Origin: Kiloniella sp. EL199
GTDB lineage: Bacteria; Pseudomonadota; Alphaproteobacteria; Kiloniellales; Kiloniellaceae
Reading direction: 5' to 3'
Assembly (NCBI RefSeq): GCF_900313065.1
Contig: NZ_OMPU01000010.1
Span: 868,001-932,000 of the forward strand
Length of the DNA: 64,000 bases
Part shown: piece after piece, positions 33,083 through 41,358 of the stretch
How the letters are laid out: each line of letters starts with the position of its first letter
Numbering within the stretch: the stretch's first letter is position 1
Made by a program: the position numbers and the translations under genes
The notes under the pieces: model-generated
Databases searched by the model: none
What the model was told of the DNA's origin: nothing
What the model saw: the letters and a program-made list of their open reading frames with translations, nothing else

Positions 33083-33895
33083 TCACCACCCCGGGAAGTA
33101 AGTCGCGAAAAAGTTTGGGAGCTGAGTTGAGAACAGCCGTGTTAGAACAGACTTAATTGTAATGACAGCGTTAATTTGTGCGGGGCTTCCGTCTTTTGGG
33201 GAATAGCCGATCACGCGCTGCGTTTCAGAAATATCCCAACGCATACCCGGGTTGTCCGACATCAAATTCAGGGCCACAAAAGACACGTCCTCCGCATTGA
33301 TCGCGGCCTTAACACCACCGATAAAATCCCGATCACTGAGCCACATTTCCTGGCCCCAACGACCCATCGCCATGTGTGGGCCTGGCTGATTGTCGTGGGT
33401 CCATTGCGTCCAGCCGATGCGCAGACAGATAACAGACAGCCCATGATGCTCGGCGAAATACGCCCCGGTGCGTTCGCAGAACAGCTTTGACATACCGTAA
33501 GCGTTCACCGGTCCCGGAGGTGTCGTGCTGTTGAGCACGTCTTGCGTGAAACGCTTGTCACCGTGCACCCAATTGGAACTGGCAAGAATCACGCGGCCAA
33601 TACCCATCGCCGCCGCATGGTGATAAAGCGTGAGCGTTGCATCCATGTTGTGTTTGATCGCCGAGGGCCATGTGGCGGCGGGTTCTCTGTCGCCGGCCAG
33701 ATGCACGATCACGTCAACGCCCTCCAGTAAGTTCAACCAGCTGCTGCTGTCACCGGACAAATCGGCTGTGTGAATGTTGGGGTGATCGACCGTTCGAATG
33801 TCGATACCGGAAACCGTATAGCCGGGATCGCTTTCGAGCGTGTCAAACAGCTTGCGGCCAAGATGCCCGCCCGCGCCTGTGATCAGGACATGCAT
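33083..33895 (-). CDS. NAD-dependent sugar dehydrogenase, uronate dehydrogenase-like
   Basis: 270 residues, extended SDR fold. The dinucleotide loop is ITGAGGHLGRKLFD at the N-terminus, and the catalytic set is visible as ILASSNWVHG and YGMSKLF (Tyr and Lys). The RIGWTQW segment and the later MRWDISETQRVIGYSPKDG follow the plan of uronate dehydrogenases, which oxidise C1 of hexuronates to an aldarolactone. The last 30 residues (from about NAVITIKSV) are not like the family and the DNA there is AT-richer, so the 3' end may have been replaced when the IS6 element arrived. It overlaps the upstream gene by 13 bases. The lactone made could be the substrate of the SMP-30 enzyme at 39350. Confidence 0.65.
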   Translation of the reverse strand: MHVLITGAGGHLGRKLFDTLESDPGYTVSGIDIRTVDHPNIHTADLSGDSSSWLNLLEGVDVIVHLAGDREPAATWPSAIKHNMDATLTLYHHAAAMGIGRVILASSNWVHGDKRFTQDVLNSTTPPGPVNAYGMSKLFCERTGAYFAEHHGLSVICLRIGWTQWTHDNQPGPHMAMGRWGQEMWLSDRDFIGGVKAAINAEDVSFVALNLMSDNPGMRWDISETQRVIGYSPKDGSPAQINAVITIKSVLTRLFSTQLPNFFATYFPGW

Positions 33896-34785
33896 GACAA
33901 AAGTTCCTTACTTTTTGATTGGGTACCTGGTATGTTTGGGTTCTCGTCATCCGCCCAGACGCGAAACGCTTGCTGAAAGCTCATTGTTTCCCCAGATCCC
34001 AAGTTGCGCGCAGGGGAGTGCCATTCAGCTTCGCAATAGGCGTAGTCACCAGAGTTGAAGATTTCGAACGGATACTGATGGGCAAATCGGTGATCCTGTT
34101 CAGGCGGTGACACCGAACAACTTATCCAAGGGCCGGCTTCACTGCATCGGATCAGCGAATTACCGTTTGGATTTGGCAGCCCGACCTTGAACTCCTGCAG
34201 CCGCGCGCAATCCGTGACAACGCAGGTTTGGCCTGAGGTGACGATGCCATCTGGATCACCGAAAACGGTGTGAAATTCCGGCTTGCCCGTTACGACGCCA
34301 ATCATTGAGGGTGTATCAAGCATCATGACAGACCAAATCCCAGTCGGGCGTGGGCGCGCTGCATGATTGGTAACGTTGTGCTTAATGGTCCAACTGTTGT
34401 GAGATGTCAGGGTGATCCGGCGGGTCACTGACAAATGAGAGATTGGGCATATGGTACTGGCCATTTCGACCTGTGAGTTACTCTTTGAAGTGATGTGATA
34501 AGGCCCGCTGTCCAACGCGAGAAATGGGGCGCCGTTTGCCCAGGATGTGTCCGGTGCAATCCACGTCTTTTCCCCACCCCAAAGCGGAAAGCCAAATTGT
34601 GGAGAACGTGTAGGTAGGTCTGAGGGCAGAGTGTCTTCTAACGGCAGTTCGTCGAGGTCGGGGTTCTGGAAGAGGAGTGAGCTTCCTTGGAAGCTCACAT
34701 CCCACAATCGCCCCCCGATACCAGGTAGAAGGGTTAGTCGCAGATCGCACTGCTCAAGGTGATGAAAGCGCCATCTGAACGACAT
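33883..34785 (-). CDS. DUF4380-like, aldose-epimerase-fold protein
   Basis: 300 residues, beta-sandwich type. The start RLTLLPGIGGRLWDVSFQG, then FGFPLWGGEKTWIAPDTSW and LALDSGPYHIT, follows the DUF4380 pattern of proteins related to galactose mutarotase. It could interconvert anomers of the imported sugar, but the catalytic residues of true mutarotases are not certain here. First enzyme gene after the left-facing ABC importer and coupled to the dehydrogenase gene. Confidence 0.55.
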   Translation of the reverse strand: MSFRWRFHHLEQCDLRLTLLPGIGGRLWDVSFQGSSLLFQNPDLDELPLEDTLPSDLPTRSPQFGFPLWGGEKTWIAPDTSWANGAPFLALDSGPYHITSKSNSQVEMASTICPISHLSVTRRITLTSHNSWTIKHNVTNHAARPRPTGIWSVMMLDTPSMIGVVTGKPEFHTVFGDPDGIVTSGQTCVVTDCARLQEFKVGLPNPNGNSLIRCSEAGPWISCSVSPPEQDHRFAHQYPFEIFNSGDYAYCEAEWHSPARNLGSGETMSFQQAFRVWADDENPNIPGTQSKSKELLSCMS

Positions 34786-34838
34786 TTGAAACCTTTCCGG
34801 TGGTTGTCCGACGCGCGCAAGCGCGCCGGGGTATTCAT

Positions 34839-35834
34839 TTAGGTGTGTTTAAACTGCGCGACATTGTCTGCGGTGATTGGCATCACCCCAGTTTCCACAC
34901 GTTCTGGCAGCGGGTTGATCCCTGCGGCTTTCCAATCGGGCAAAACCTTCAGCGCATCGGTGTTCTGCCAATGCATCATGTGGAAGGCAAGGAAGATTTC
35001 CAGATAGGATTTCTGCGCTACTGCGCCGTGGATCGTACCGTCCTCGATGTAGGGCAGCATGTCGTCATTGCGATCCATGGCGACAATCTTGATATCCTTG
35101 CGCCCCGCTTCGTTGACCGCAATCGCAGCGCCTTTGCCACTGTCGCCATCGGTCCCGCCAATGCCAACGATGTCCGGGTTCGCCTGAATGGCCTGCAGAT
35201 AAGCTGTCGGCGCATAAGAAGGGTCAGCCTTGTCATTCACAACATCGACCACTTCGATGTCGGGGTACTTTTCGGCGAAGATCTGTTTGTAGCCCTCGAC
35301 CCGCTCCAATGTAGAAGGAGCAGGGAAAGTGCCGAGGATGACTTTGCCCTTGCCGCCAATCGCCTGGGCCAGCATTTCCCCACCCACGCGTCCCGCCTGT
35401 ACACCGTTAATGCCAAGGAAGGTAGACCGAGGGCTTTCAGGGATATCTCCAATACAGCAGGTTACCGGAATACCGGCTTCAACCGCGCGCTCGACGCCGG
35501 GGGCGAGGGTTGCCGGGTCACCGGGGAAGATGAGGATGCCAGCAGGGCGGCGCGCGATAAGCTCGTCAAGTTGACGCGCCTGTGCAGCCGTGTCAAAATC
35601 CAGAGGGCCGGTGAAAGTCGCCTTGATCCCCATCAATTCTTCAAGGTCTTTCATTGCATTGCGATAATCTACCCAGAATGGAACCTGTGTGACGATCGAC
35701 AGGAAAACATATTCCTTGCCTGCCGCCCGTGCCATCGCTTCTTTGGACAGCATGGGTAGACCAAATGCGGCCGCCAATCCAGCGGTGGTCCCTGTTGTCA
35801 GAAATTTACGCCGATTTACTTTTACGTCAGTCAT
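34839..35834 (-). CDS. Sugar ABC transporter, periplasmic binding protein 1
   Basis: 331 residues from ATG 35834 (AGGGAG upstream). The N-terminus holds a Tat signal, NRRKFLTTGTTAGLAAAFG. The mature part is a ribose-type Peripla_BP_4 protein: LDELIARRPAGILIFPGDPA, GIPVTCCIGD, GIGGTDGDSGKGAAIAV and IVAMDRNDDMLPYI (end strands lining the sugar cleft). It delivers a monosaccharide to the permease and ATPase encoded directly upstream in the same operon. A Tat signal on a sugar binding protein is less usual and hints at a bound cofactor or fast folding. The exact sugar cannot be read from sequence. Confidence 0.85.
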   Translation of the reverse strand: MTDVKVNRRKFLTTGTTAGLAAAFGLPMLSKEAMARAAGKEYVFLSIVTQVPFWVDYRNAMKDLEELMGIKATFTGPLDFDTAAQARQLDELIARRPAGILIFPGDPATLAPGVERAVEAGIPVTCCIGDIPESPRSTFLGINGVQAGRVGGEMLAQAIGGKGKVILGTFPAPSTLERVEGYKQIFAEKYPDIEVVDVVNDKADPSYAPTAYLQAIQANPDIVGIGGTDGDSGKGAAIAVNEAGRKDIKIVAMDRNDDMLPYIEDGTIHGAVAQKSYLEIFLAFHMMHWQNTDALKVLPDWKAAGINPLPERVETGVMPITADNVAQFKHT

Positions 35835-35888
35835 AGTGATCTCCCTGTCTTGGATCATTGATTGAAATTGAATTTTGGTTGGGCGGTT

Positions 35889-36881
35889 TTAACCCCGCTT
35901 GCTTCGAATTAGCATGTCTAGCGCAACCGCTGTGACGAGCACTCCGCCGATGACAATCATCTGCCAGTAGATAGACACGGCCAGCATGGTCATGGAGTTG
36001 TTGATCAGTGCGACGAATACGACGCCGAGAAATGCGCCCAGGATCGTGCCTTCACCGCCGCGCAAGGATGCGCCACCGATGACTGCCGCCGCCAGAACCT
36101 GAAGTTCGATACCATTGCCCGCCGTCGGGGTCCCGCTCATCAGGCGAGAGGCGAGCAGTACGCCGGCCAATGCGGCCAGAACACCGGCCAAAGCGTAAAG
36201 GATGATGCGCACGCGCGTGACATGAATGCCTGATAGCATCGCCGCCTTTTCGTTGGCGCCTATGAAATAGACTTGCCGGAAAAAACGCGTGTGACGTACA
36301 GACAGGTCAAAAAGGATGACGAGAAGTACAGTAAACAGGACGATAACGGGCAATCCTCCGATGTCAGCTTTGCCGATCCAGGCAAAGGAGGCAGGCAAGC
36401 TGGATACGGAGAACCCTTCGGTCAGGACAAGAGCGATGCCGCGTGCGATTGACATTGTGCCAAGTGTTGCAATCAGCGGATTGATCCCGAGGCCGGTCAC
36501 CAACACACCGTTCACCACGCCGACAACTCCGCCCAGAACTAGGCCACATATCACAGCGAGTGGTATCGGCATTCCTGTCAGAAGCAACATGGCTACTACA
36601 GTCGAAGAAAGAGCCATCACTGATCCGACCGAAAGGTCAAAGCCGCCCGATGCAAGCAGGATCGCCATGCCGATCACGATAATTGCGGTGGGCGCCATGC
36701 CCACTGCGACGGCCCGGAAGTTTGAGAAGCTGAGGAAGTATGGGTTGACGTTGGACATCACGATGATGATTACGGCGATCAGAACGATCAGCGTCAGCTC
36801 GCGTATGTCGACAAAGGCCTGAAGGACACGGCGTAGAAGAGGCCGTTTTGTAGGCAAATTGGTTTGAGCGGTCATGGTCAC
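35889..36881 (-). CDS. Sugar ABC transporter permease 1 (RbsC-like)
   Basis: 330 residues with about eight to ten membrane helices. Typical RbsC/AraH features are FDLSVGSVMALSS, the loop GLGINPLIATLGTMSIARGI, and QVLAAAVIGGASLRGGEGTI near the C-terminus. Forms a homodimer channel in the inner membrane. The start overlaps the stop of the ATPase gene by four bases. Serves with binding protein 1. Confidence 0.9.
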   Translation of the reverse strand: MTMTAQTNLPTKRPLLRRVLQAFVDIRELTLIVLIAVIIIVMSNVNPYFLSFSNFRAVAVGMAPTAIIVIGMAILLASGGFDLSVGSVMALSSTVVAMLLLTGMPIPLAVICGLVLGGVVGVVNGVLVTGLGINPLIATLGTMSIARGIALVLTEGFSVSSLPASFAWIGKADIGGLPVIVLFTVLLVILFDLSVRHTRFFRQVYFIGANEKAAMLSGIHVTRVRIILYALAGVLAALAGVLLASRLMSGTPTAGNGIELQVLAAAVIGGASLRGGEGTILGAFLGVVFVALINNSMTMLAVSIYWQMIVIGGVLVTAVALDMLIRSKRG

Positions 36882-38443
36882 GGCGTGACTCCTGATTGAT
36901 TGGGTTGCGGTGACACTGCGGGCGGATTTGAATTCCCCGCAGCCAACTGAAGGAGCGTATCCTCGGTCGCTTCTGCTGCCGCCACGTCACCCATGAGCCG
37001 TCCTTCGTGGACAACAAGAATGCGTGTTGAGAGTGAGACGAGCTCCAGAAAATCGGATGACACAACGAGGATGGCCATGCCTTCTGCTGAGCAGCGCAAA
37101 AGTTCAGTGTGAATCTGGAATTTGGCTCCGACATCGACGCCCTTGGTGGGGTCCTCGATGATCAGAAGTCCCGGCGAACGTTTAAGCCATTTGGCCAACA
37201 TGATTTTTTGCTGGTTCCCTCCAGAAAGATCTCCGACGAACTCAGAGATCCCGCTGGTTTTTACGCTGAATGCGTCGATGGCCGCGTGACAGGCAGCCTT
37301 GATAGACCCAGCGCGCATGATACCTACGGATGTGTGCTCATCAAGGCTGGCTGCAATTAGATTGTCGCTGAGTGTTTGTTCCAGAAAAAGGCCTTCGGTC
37401 TTGCGTTCTTCCGGGACAAAGCCAACACCGGCTCGCATCGCTTGCCGCAAGGATTTAAACCTGACGGGCTTGCCATGGAGCGCGATCTCGCCGGTTGCGC
37501 CGTGCATCAGTCCGGCGATGGAGCGAACGATTTCGCTGCAGCGAGCACCCATCAACCCCGCCATACCGACGATTTCTCCTGCATTTATTGAGAATGAGAT
37601 GTCATCAAAATCGCCGTGATGTGTAAGGTTGTTGACTCGTAAGACTTCGTCGCCGTTGACCTGAGCCGAACGATTTACATCGCCTAGATGTGCGCCACCA
37701 ATCATCTCGGCAATGACTTGTTCCTGTGAAGTTTGCGACACAGGCAGGGTGCTGATTTGCCTCCCGTCCCGTAGAACGGTGATACGATCCGAGATCCGGA
37801 AAATTTCGGCCATGTGGTGACTGACATAGACAATGCCAATCCCTTTTTCGGTCAGGGAACGAAGCACTTCAAACAGAGCGTCCACTTCATCGGGCGCCAA
37901 TGCTGAAGTTGGCTCATCTAATAATAAGACGCGCGAATTCAAAGACAATGCCTTGGCGATTTCAACAATTTGACGAGAGCTGATTGGCAGGTTTTCCACC
38001 GGCAGCGAGACATCAATGTCCAGCCCGAATTCTGACAGCAACGCCTCGGCACGGCGACGCAGTTCAGGCCAGTCTACCACACCCATTTTTGTGGGAGCAC
38101 GACCGGCATAAATATTTTCTGCTACCGACAGCGCCCCTGCGAGACTGAGCTCCTGAAAGACGCACCCAACACCAAGGGACTGAGCGTGCGAAGGGCTTTC
38201 GATTCTTTGTTCGCTGCCGTCGCAAAGAATTCTTCCAGCTGTCGGCTGGTGTAACCCGTAGAGCAGGCCGAGGCAGGTAGACTTCCCTGCGCCGTTTTCA
38301 CCGCAAAGCGCGTGCACCTCCCCGGGTCTCAGTTCAAAATCGACCCCGTTCAATACAGTGTTAGATCCGAAGCTTTTGCCAACCCTGTCCAGTTGGATCA
38401 GAGGCCGTGTCTCCGATTCGCCCTGTTCCAAATTCTGCGCCAT
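36878..38443 (-). CDS. Sugar ABC transporter ATPase 1 (RbsA/MglA-like)
   Basis: 521 residues, two fused nucleotide-binding domains. The first has Walker A GENGAGKST, a modified signature LPISSRQIVEIAKAL and Walker B LLLDEPTSAL. The second has a degenerate Walker A (GLMGARCSEIVRSI), a good signature LSGGNQQKIMLAKWL, and Walker B IIEDPTKGVD with Glu-Asp in place of the usual Asp-Glu. One weak second site is normal in this family. ATG 38443 has AGGAGGAG upstream. A palindromic operator lies 20 bases ahead of it, so this gene heads the left-facing operon. Confidence 0.9.
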   Translation of the reverse strand: MAQNLEQGESETRPLIQLDRVGKSFGSNTVLNGVDFELRPGEVHALCGENGAGKSTCLGLLYGLHQPTAGRILCDGSEQRIESPSHAQSLGVGCVFQELSLAGALSVAENIYAGRAPTKMGVVDWPELRRRAEALLSEFGLDIDVSLPVENLPISSRQIVEIAKALSLNSRVLLLDEPTSALAPDEVDALFEVLRSLTEKGIGIVYVSHHMAEIFRISDRITVLRDGRQISTLPVSQTSQEQVIAEMIGGAHLGDVNRSAQVNGDEVLRVNNLTHHGDFDDISFSINAGEIVGMAGLMGARCSEIVRSIAGLMHGATGEIALHGKPVRFKSLRQAMRAGVGFVPEERKTEGLFLEQTLSDNLIAASLDEHTSVGIMRAGSIKAACHAAIDAFSVKTSGISEFVGDLSGGNQQKIMLAKWLKRSPGLLIIEDPTKGVDVGAKFQIHTELLRCSAEGMAILVVSSDFLELVSLSTRILVVHEGRLMGDVAAAEATEDTLLQLAAGNSNPPAVSPQPNQSGVTP

Positions 38444-38462
38444 GCATTACTCCTCCTACCTC

Positions 38463-38500
38463 TTTCAATTGACATCTGATATCTCAGATGTCAATTGAAA
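38463..38500 (-). promoter_or_regulatory. GntR operator of the left-facing operon
   Basis: Perfect 17-base arms (TTTCAATTGACATCTGA and its complement) around TATC. The core ATCTG-N6-CAGAT at 38474-38489 is the same as in two sites at 39285-39322 by the regulator gene. It lies just upstream of the ATPase start, so binding should control the left-facing importer operon. Confidence 0.75.
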
Positions 38501-38570
38501 ATAATAAAATGCTGTAAGTGTACGACAAGAAAGGGGGCGCGCCGCTTTGGCACGTCCCGATCACAACGCC

Positions 38571-39242
38571 TCATTTGGTAACCGCTCCTTCGAGGGCTAT
38601 GGAGGCGTTTTTGTAGGCTTGGCGTGTGCGATCAATATGTTTGGCGAGGAGGAATTTTATGTTCTCCATATCGCCTTCCAGAACAGTGGAGACTATCTTT
38701 TTATGCTCATCAAATGAGAGTTCGGTATGTTGTGGAAGTTTGGCCAAGTGGGTTCGCAGAGCCGCAATTTTCCCTACATATCGCGTATAGCTGGCAGAAA
38801 GATAGTCGTTGCCCGCATGTTTGAAAATTAACTGATGAAACGCGGTGTCGAGTGAAAGATAGCCCTTTTCATTGCCTCGCCCGCGTTCGCGTTCCATGTC
38901 TTTTACAACCCGTCGCATTTCTCGGGCCAATCGATTCGGATTGCGCACCAGAGCAAGTTCAAATGCGGCGGTTTCAATGGCTTGCCTGAAGTCGCATATC
39001 TGGGCCACTTCCGGTTCGGACAGAGAAAAAACGCGTGCACCTTTTTGAGGTTCGATGCTGACCAACCCTTCGTCACGCAATTGAGCCAGCGCCTCGCGAA
39101 CTGGCGATTTCGATACGTCCAGTTCTTCAGAGATTTTCCGTTCAGACAAAACCTGCCCCATTTTCAGCGAGCCATCGATTATACTGTTTCGCAAATGTTC
39201 CAGGGCCAGCTCACGTAGTGATTTAGGTCTTTCAAGCGCCAT
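38571..39242 (-). CDS. GntR-family (FCD) transcription regulator of the island
   Basis: 223 residues from ATG 39242. Residues 1-70 hold the winged helix (SERKISEELDVSKSPVREAL and an EGLVSIEPQKGARV wing). The C-terminal FCD domain has metal-ligand positions in DTAFHQLIF, DEHKKIVSTV and LLAKHIDRTR. FCD regulators bind organic or sugar acids and usually repress. It stands between the two divergent transport operons, next to three copies of ATCTG-N6-CAGAT, the likely target. A sugar acid made by the pathway is the expected inducer. Confidence 0.88.
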   Translation of the reverse strand: MALERPKSLRELALEHLRNSIIDGSLKMGQVLSERKISEELDVSKSPVREALAQLRDEGLVSIEPQKGARVFSLSEPEVAQICDFRQAIETAAFELALVRNPNRLAREMRRVVKDMERERGRGNEKGYLSLDTAFHQLIFKHAGNDYLSASYTRYVGKIAALRTHLAKLPQHTELSFDEHKKIVSTVLEGDMENIKFLLAKHIDRTRQAYKNASIALEGAVTK

Positions 39243-39284
39243 CCAGAGATATCTCCCAAAAAAAAGTGTTGCAAGGAGCAAGAT

Positions 39285-39322
39285 ATCTGATACACCAGAT
39301 AAAGCAACCTGAAATATCAGAT
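39285..39322. promoter_or_regulatory. Two GntR operator sites in the divergent promoter region
   Basis: ATCTGATACACCAGAT at 39285-39300 and ACCTGAAATATCAGAT at 39307-39322 share the ATCTG-N6-CAGAT plan of the palindrome at 38474. They lie 22 bases apart, two helical turns, on the same face of DNA between the regulator start and the SMP-30 gene. They probably control both the regulator and the right-facing operon. Confidence 0.7.
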
Positions 39323-39349
39323 ATCAGATGTTGACATGGAGGAAATGAA

Positions 39350-40219
39350 ATGCACGCTGAATTGGTGTTTGACAGCAAGAATCAGCACGGAGAGGGGATC
39401 TTTTGGAACCCTGCCGATAGTCTGGTTTGGTGGACTGATATCGAGGGCTGTGCGCTTTGGTCCTTTAATCCGGCAACATCAAAAGCCGCGTCACACAAGA
39501 TGCCGGAGCGCGTATGTTGCTTTGCTCCTCGAGCCTCTGGTGGGCTGATTGTTGCATTTGCTGATCGAGTCGTTTTGTTCGATTCGACCATGAACAAAGA
39601 AACACTCGTGGCGAAATTCGAACCGCATAATCCGGAGACACGATTGAACGACGGTCGGACGGATCGGCAGGGGCGGCTGATTGTCGGGGGTATGAACGAA
39701 GTATCCGGTACAGCTGATTCGTCGGTCATCTGTGTCGACACGGATCTGAGCGTGCGCACAATCATCGAGGCCGTATCTTGCGCCAACTCGACTTGCTTTA
39801 CACCAGATGGCGCCACGATGTTCTTTGCAGACACTCCGGATCGAGAAATCGTCGCGTTTGATTATGATATCGCCAGCGGCTCCGTTTCGAACCGGCGACC
39901 ACATGTTAATTTCAAGAACGAGCCGGGCTTGCCTGATGGGTCCTGCGTCGATGCCGAAGGCGGTGTCTGGAACGCTGAATGGGAAGGCCACCGTGTGGTT
40001 CGCGTAGCACCGGACGGCGTAATTGATCGCGTGATTGAGGTGCCAGTCTGGAAACCTACTTGCTGTGCCTTTGGCGGACCCGATCTCGACACGCTTTTCA
40101 TCACGACCTCACGGTTGATGAGTGACGAAGCAGAATTACAAAAAGAACCGGAATCCGGCGGACTCTTCGCTGTGAAGCCCGGCGTCCAAGGCGTGATCGA
40201 CACGCCATTCAACGGATAA
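39350..40219 (+). CDS. SMP-30/gluconolactonase-family sugar lactonase
   Basis: 289 residues, six-bladed beta-propeller. Metal and active residues are visible: Glu in GEGIFWNPADSLVWW, Asn-Asp in NDGRTDRQGRLIVGG, Asn in ANSTCFTPDGATMFFAD, and Asp in GLPDGSCVDAEGGVWNAEW. Such enzymes open aldono- or aldarolactones with a divalent metal. It is the first gene of the right-facing operon, behind the operator pair. It likely acts on the lactone formed by the dehydrogenase at 33083 or by the SDR at 43882. Confidence 0.82.
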   Translation: MHAELVFDSKNQHGEGIFWNPADSLVWWTDIEGCALWSFNPATSKAASHKMPERVCCFAPRASGGLIVAFADRVVLFDSTMNKETLVAKFEPHNPETRLNDGRTDRQGRLIVGGMNEVSGTADSSVICVDTDLSVRTIIEAVSCANSTCFTPDGATMFFADTPDREIVAFDYDIASGSVSNRRPHVNFKNEPGLPDGSCVDAEGGVWNAEWEGHRVVRVAPDGVIDRVIEVPVWKPTCCAFGGPDLDTLFITTSRLMSDEAELQKEPESGGLFAVKPGVQGVIDTPFNG

Positions 40220-40245
40220 CCAACGATTTTTTGGAGGAGAAAACA

Positions 40246-41280
40246 ATGTTGAAAACGCTTATGACCACAACGCTTGCTGCGGGGTTTGCTACGATAGCAT
40301 CGGTCGCAATGGCAGAAAACTATCCGAAACCTGTACCGCTTCAGGATGGGGCGCAGGCACCGATTGCTGCGATTGCGCCCAAGAACGATACGTTCCGGAT
40401 TGCGTACATGCCGCCCGCAACTGAGTTCAATTACTACATTGCCATCGGTGAGGGTATCAATGCCGTTGCGGCAGAGGCCGGTGTCGAAGTCTTCATGCTT
40501 GCTCCTCAGTCCGGTGCCGACATCAACGGCCAAATGGGCATGATTCAGGACGTTCTGACCCAAGATGTCGACGCAATCATCTTTGGTACGCATGACGAAT
40601 TCGCAGCTGCGCCACTGCTGAAGCAGGCTGTGGACAAAGGCATGGCTGTGATGATGATCAACTCGGACATTCCAAACTTCCCAACACCTATTCACGGTGT
40701 GGTTGGATACTCACAGCGGAAGGGCACGCACAACATCGCGGACTGGGCTATTGAAAACTACGGTGATGAGCCACTGAAAGTTGGTATTATCGAAGGTCAG
40801 CCAGGCTATCACTCAACGGAGCGCGTTGGTGGTTTCTTGGATGGTATCGAAGGTAACGAAAACTTCGATGTTGTTGTGTCGATCGACGGTAAATGGAACG
40901 TCGAAGGTGGCAACACCGCGGGTATGGACATACTTCAGTCACACCCTGATCTGGATCTGATTTTTGCAGCGAACGACTATATGGTCATCGGTGCATCATT
41001 CGCCGCAAAGGCGCTGGGTCGCTCGGACATCGTGCTACTGGGCAACGACGGTGACACCTCTGGTCTTGAAGAAATCGCCGCCGGTAACATCACGGCGACC
41101 GTCAATACTTCTCCATTCTTGATGGGCAAGGCGGCCATGCATGCAACCCTTGACGCTCTGAACGGGTCCTATCCCGGAGGCTGGATCGAAACGCCAACGT
41201 CAATCGAAGACAAAGACGGTGCGATCGCTGTGTTGCAAGAGCCTGAAAAGCTCTTCCCGCAACCGTCCAAAGAGTACTAA
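40246..41280 (+). CDS. Sugar ABC transporter, periplasmic binding protein 2
   Basis: 344 residues from ATG 40246 (GGAGGAG upstream) with a Sec signal peptide cleaved after VAMAEN. Ribose-type binding protein: FRIAYMPPATEFNYYIAIGE, DVDAIIFGTHDEFAAA, VGIIEGQPGYHSTERVGGFL and FAANDYMVIGASFAA. It differs strongly from binding protein 1, so the locus can import two substrates or one substrate in two affinity ranges. The intergenic stretch to the ATPase holds a run of ten C and a GC-rich hairpin that may lower downstream expression. Confidence 0.87.
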   Translation: MLKTLMTTTLAAGFATIASVAMAENYPKPVPLQDGAQAPIAAIAPKNDTFRIAYMPPATEFNYYIAIGEGINAVAAEAGVEVFMLAPQSGADINGQMGMIQDVLTQDVDAIIFGTHDEFAAAPLLKQAVDKGMAVMMINSDIPNFPTPIHGVVGYSQRKGTHNIADWAIENYGDEPLKVGIIEGQPGYHSTERVGGFLDGIEGNENFDVVVSIDGKWNVEGGNTAGMDILQSHPDLDLIFAANDYMVIGASFAAKALGRSDIVLLGNDGDTSGLEEIAAGNITATVNTSPFLMGKAAMHATLDALNGSYPGGWIETPTSIEDKDGAIAVLQEPEKLFPQPSKEY

Positions 41281-41358
41281 GACCCCCCCCCCTGCTTTCC
41301 GGCGGCGCCTTTCGGGGTGCTGACGGGGGCACTTCGACTGATCTGCGAGGACTTACCG

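Noticed and set aside
34800-35759. Long plus-strand frame opposite the sugar-binding protein gene
   Set aside because: It is the complement of a clear ABC binding protein in GC-rich DNA, where long shadow frames are common.
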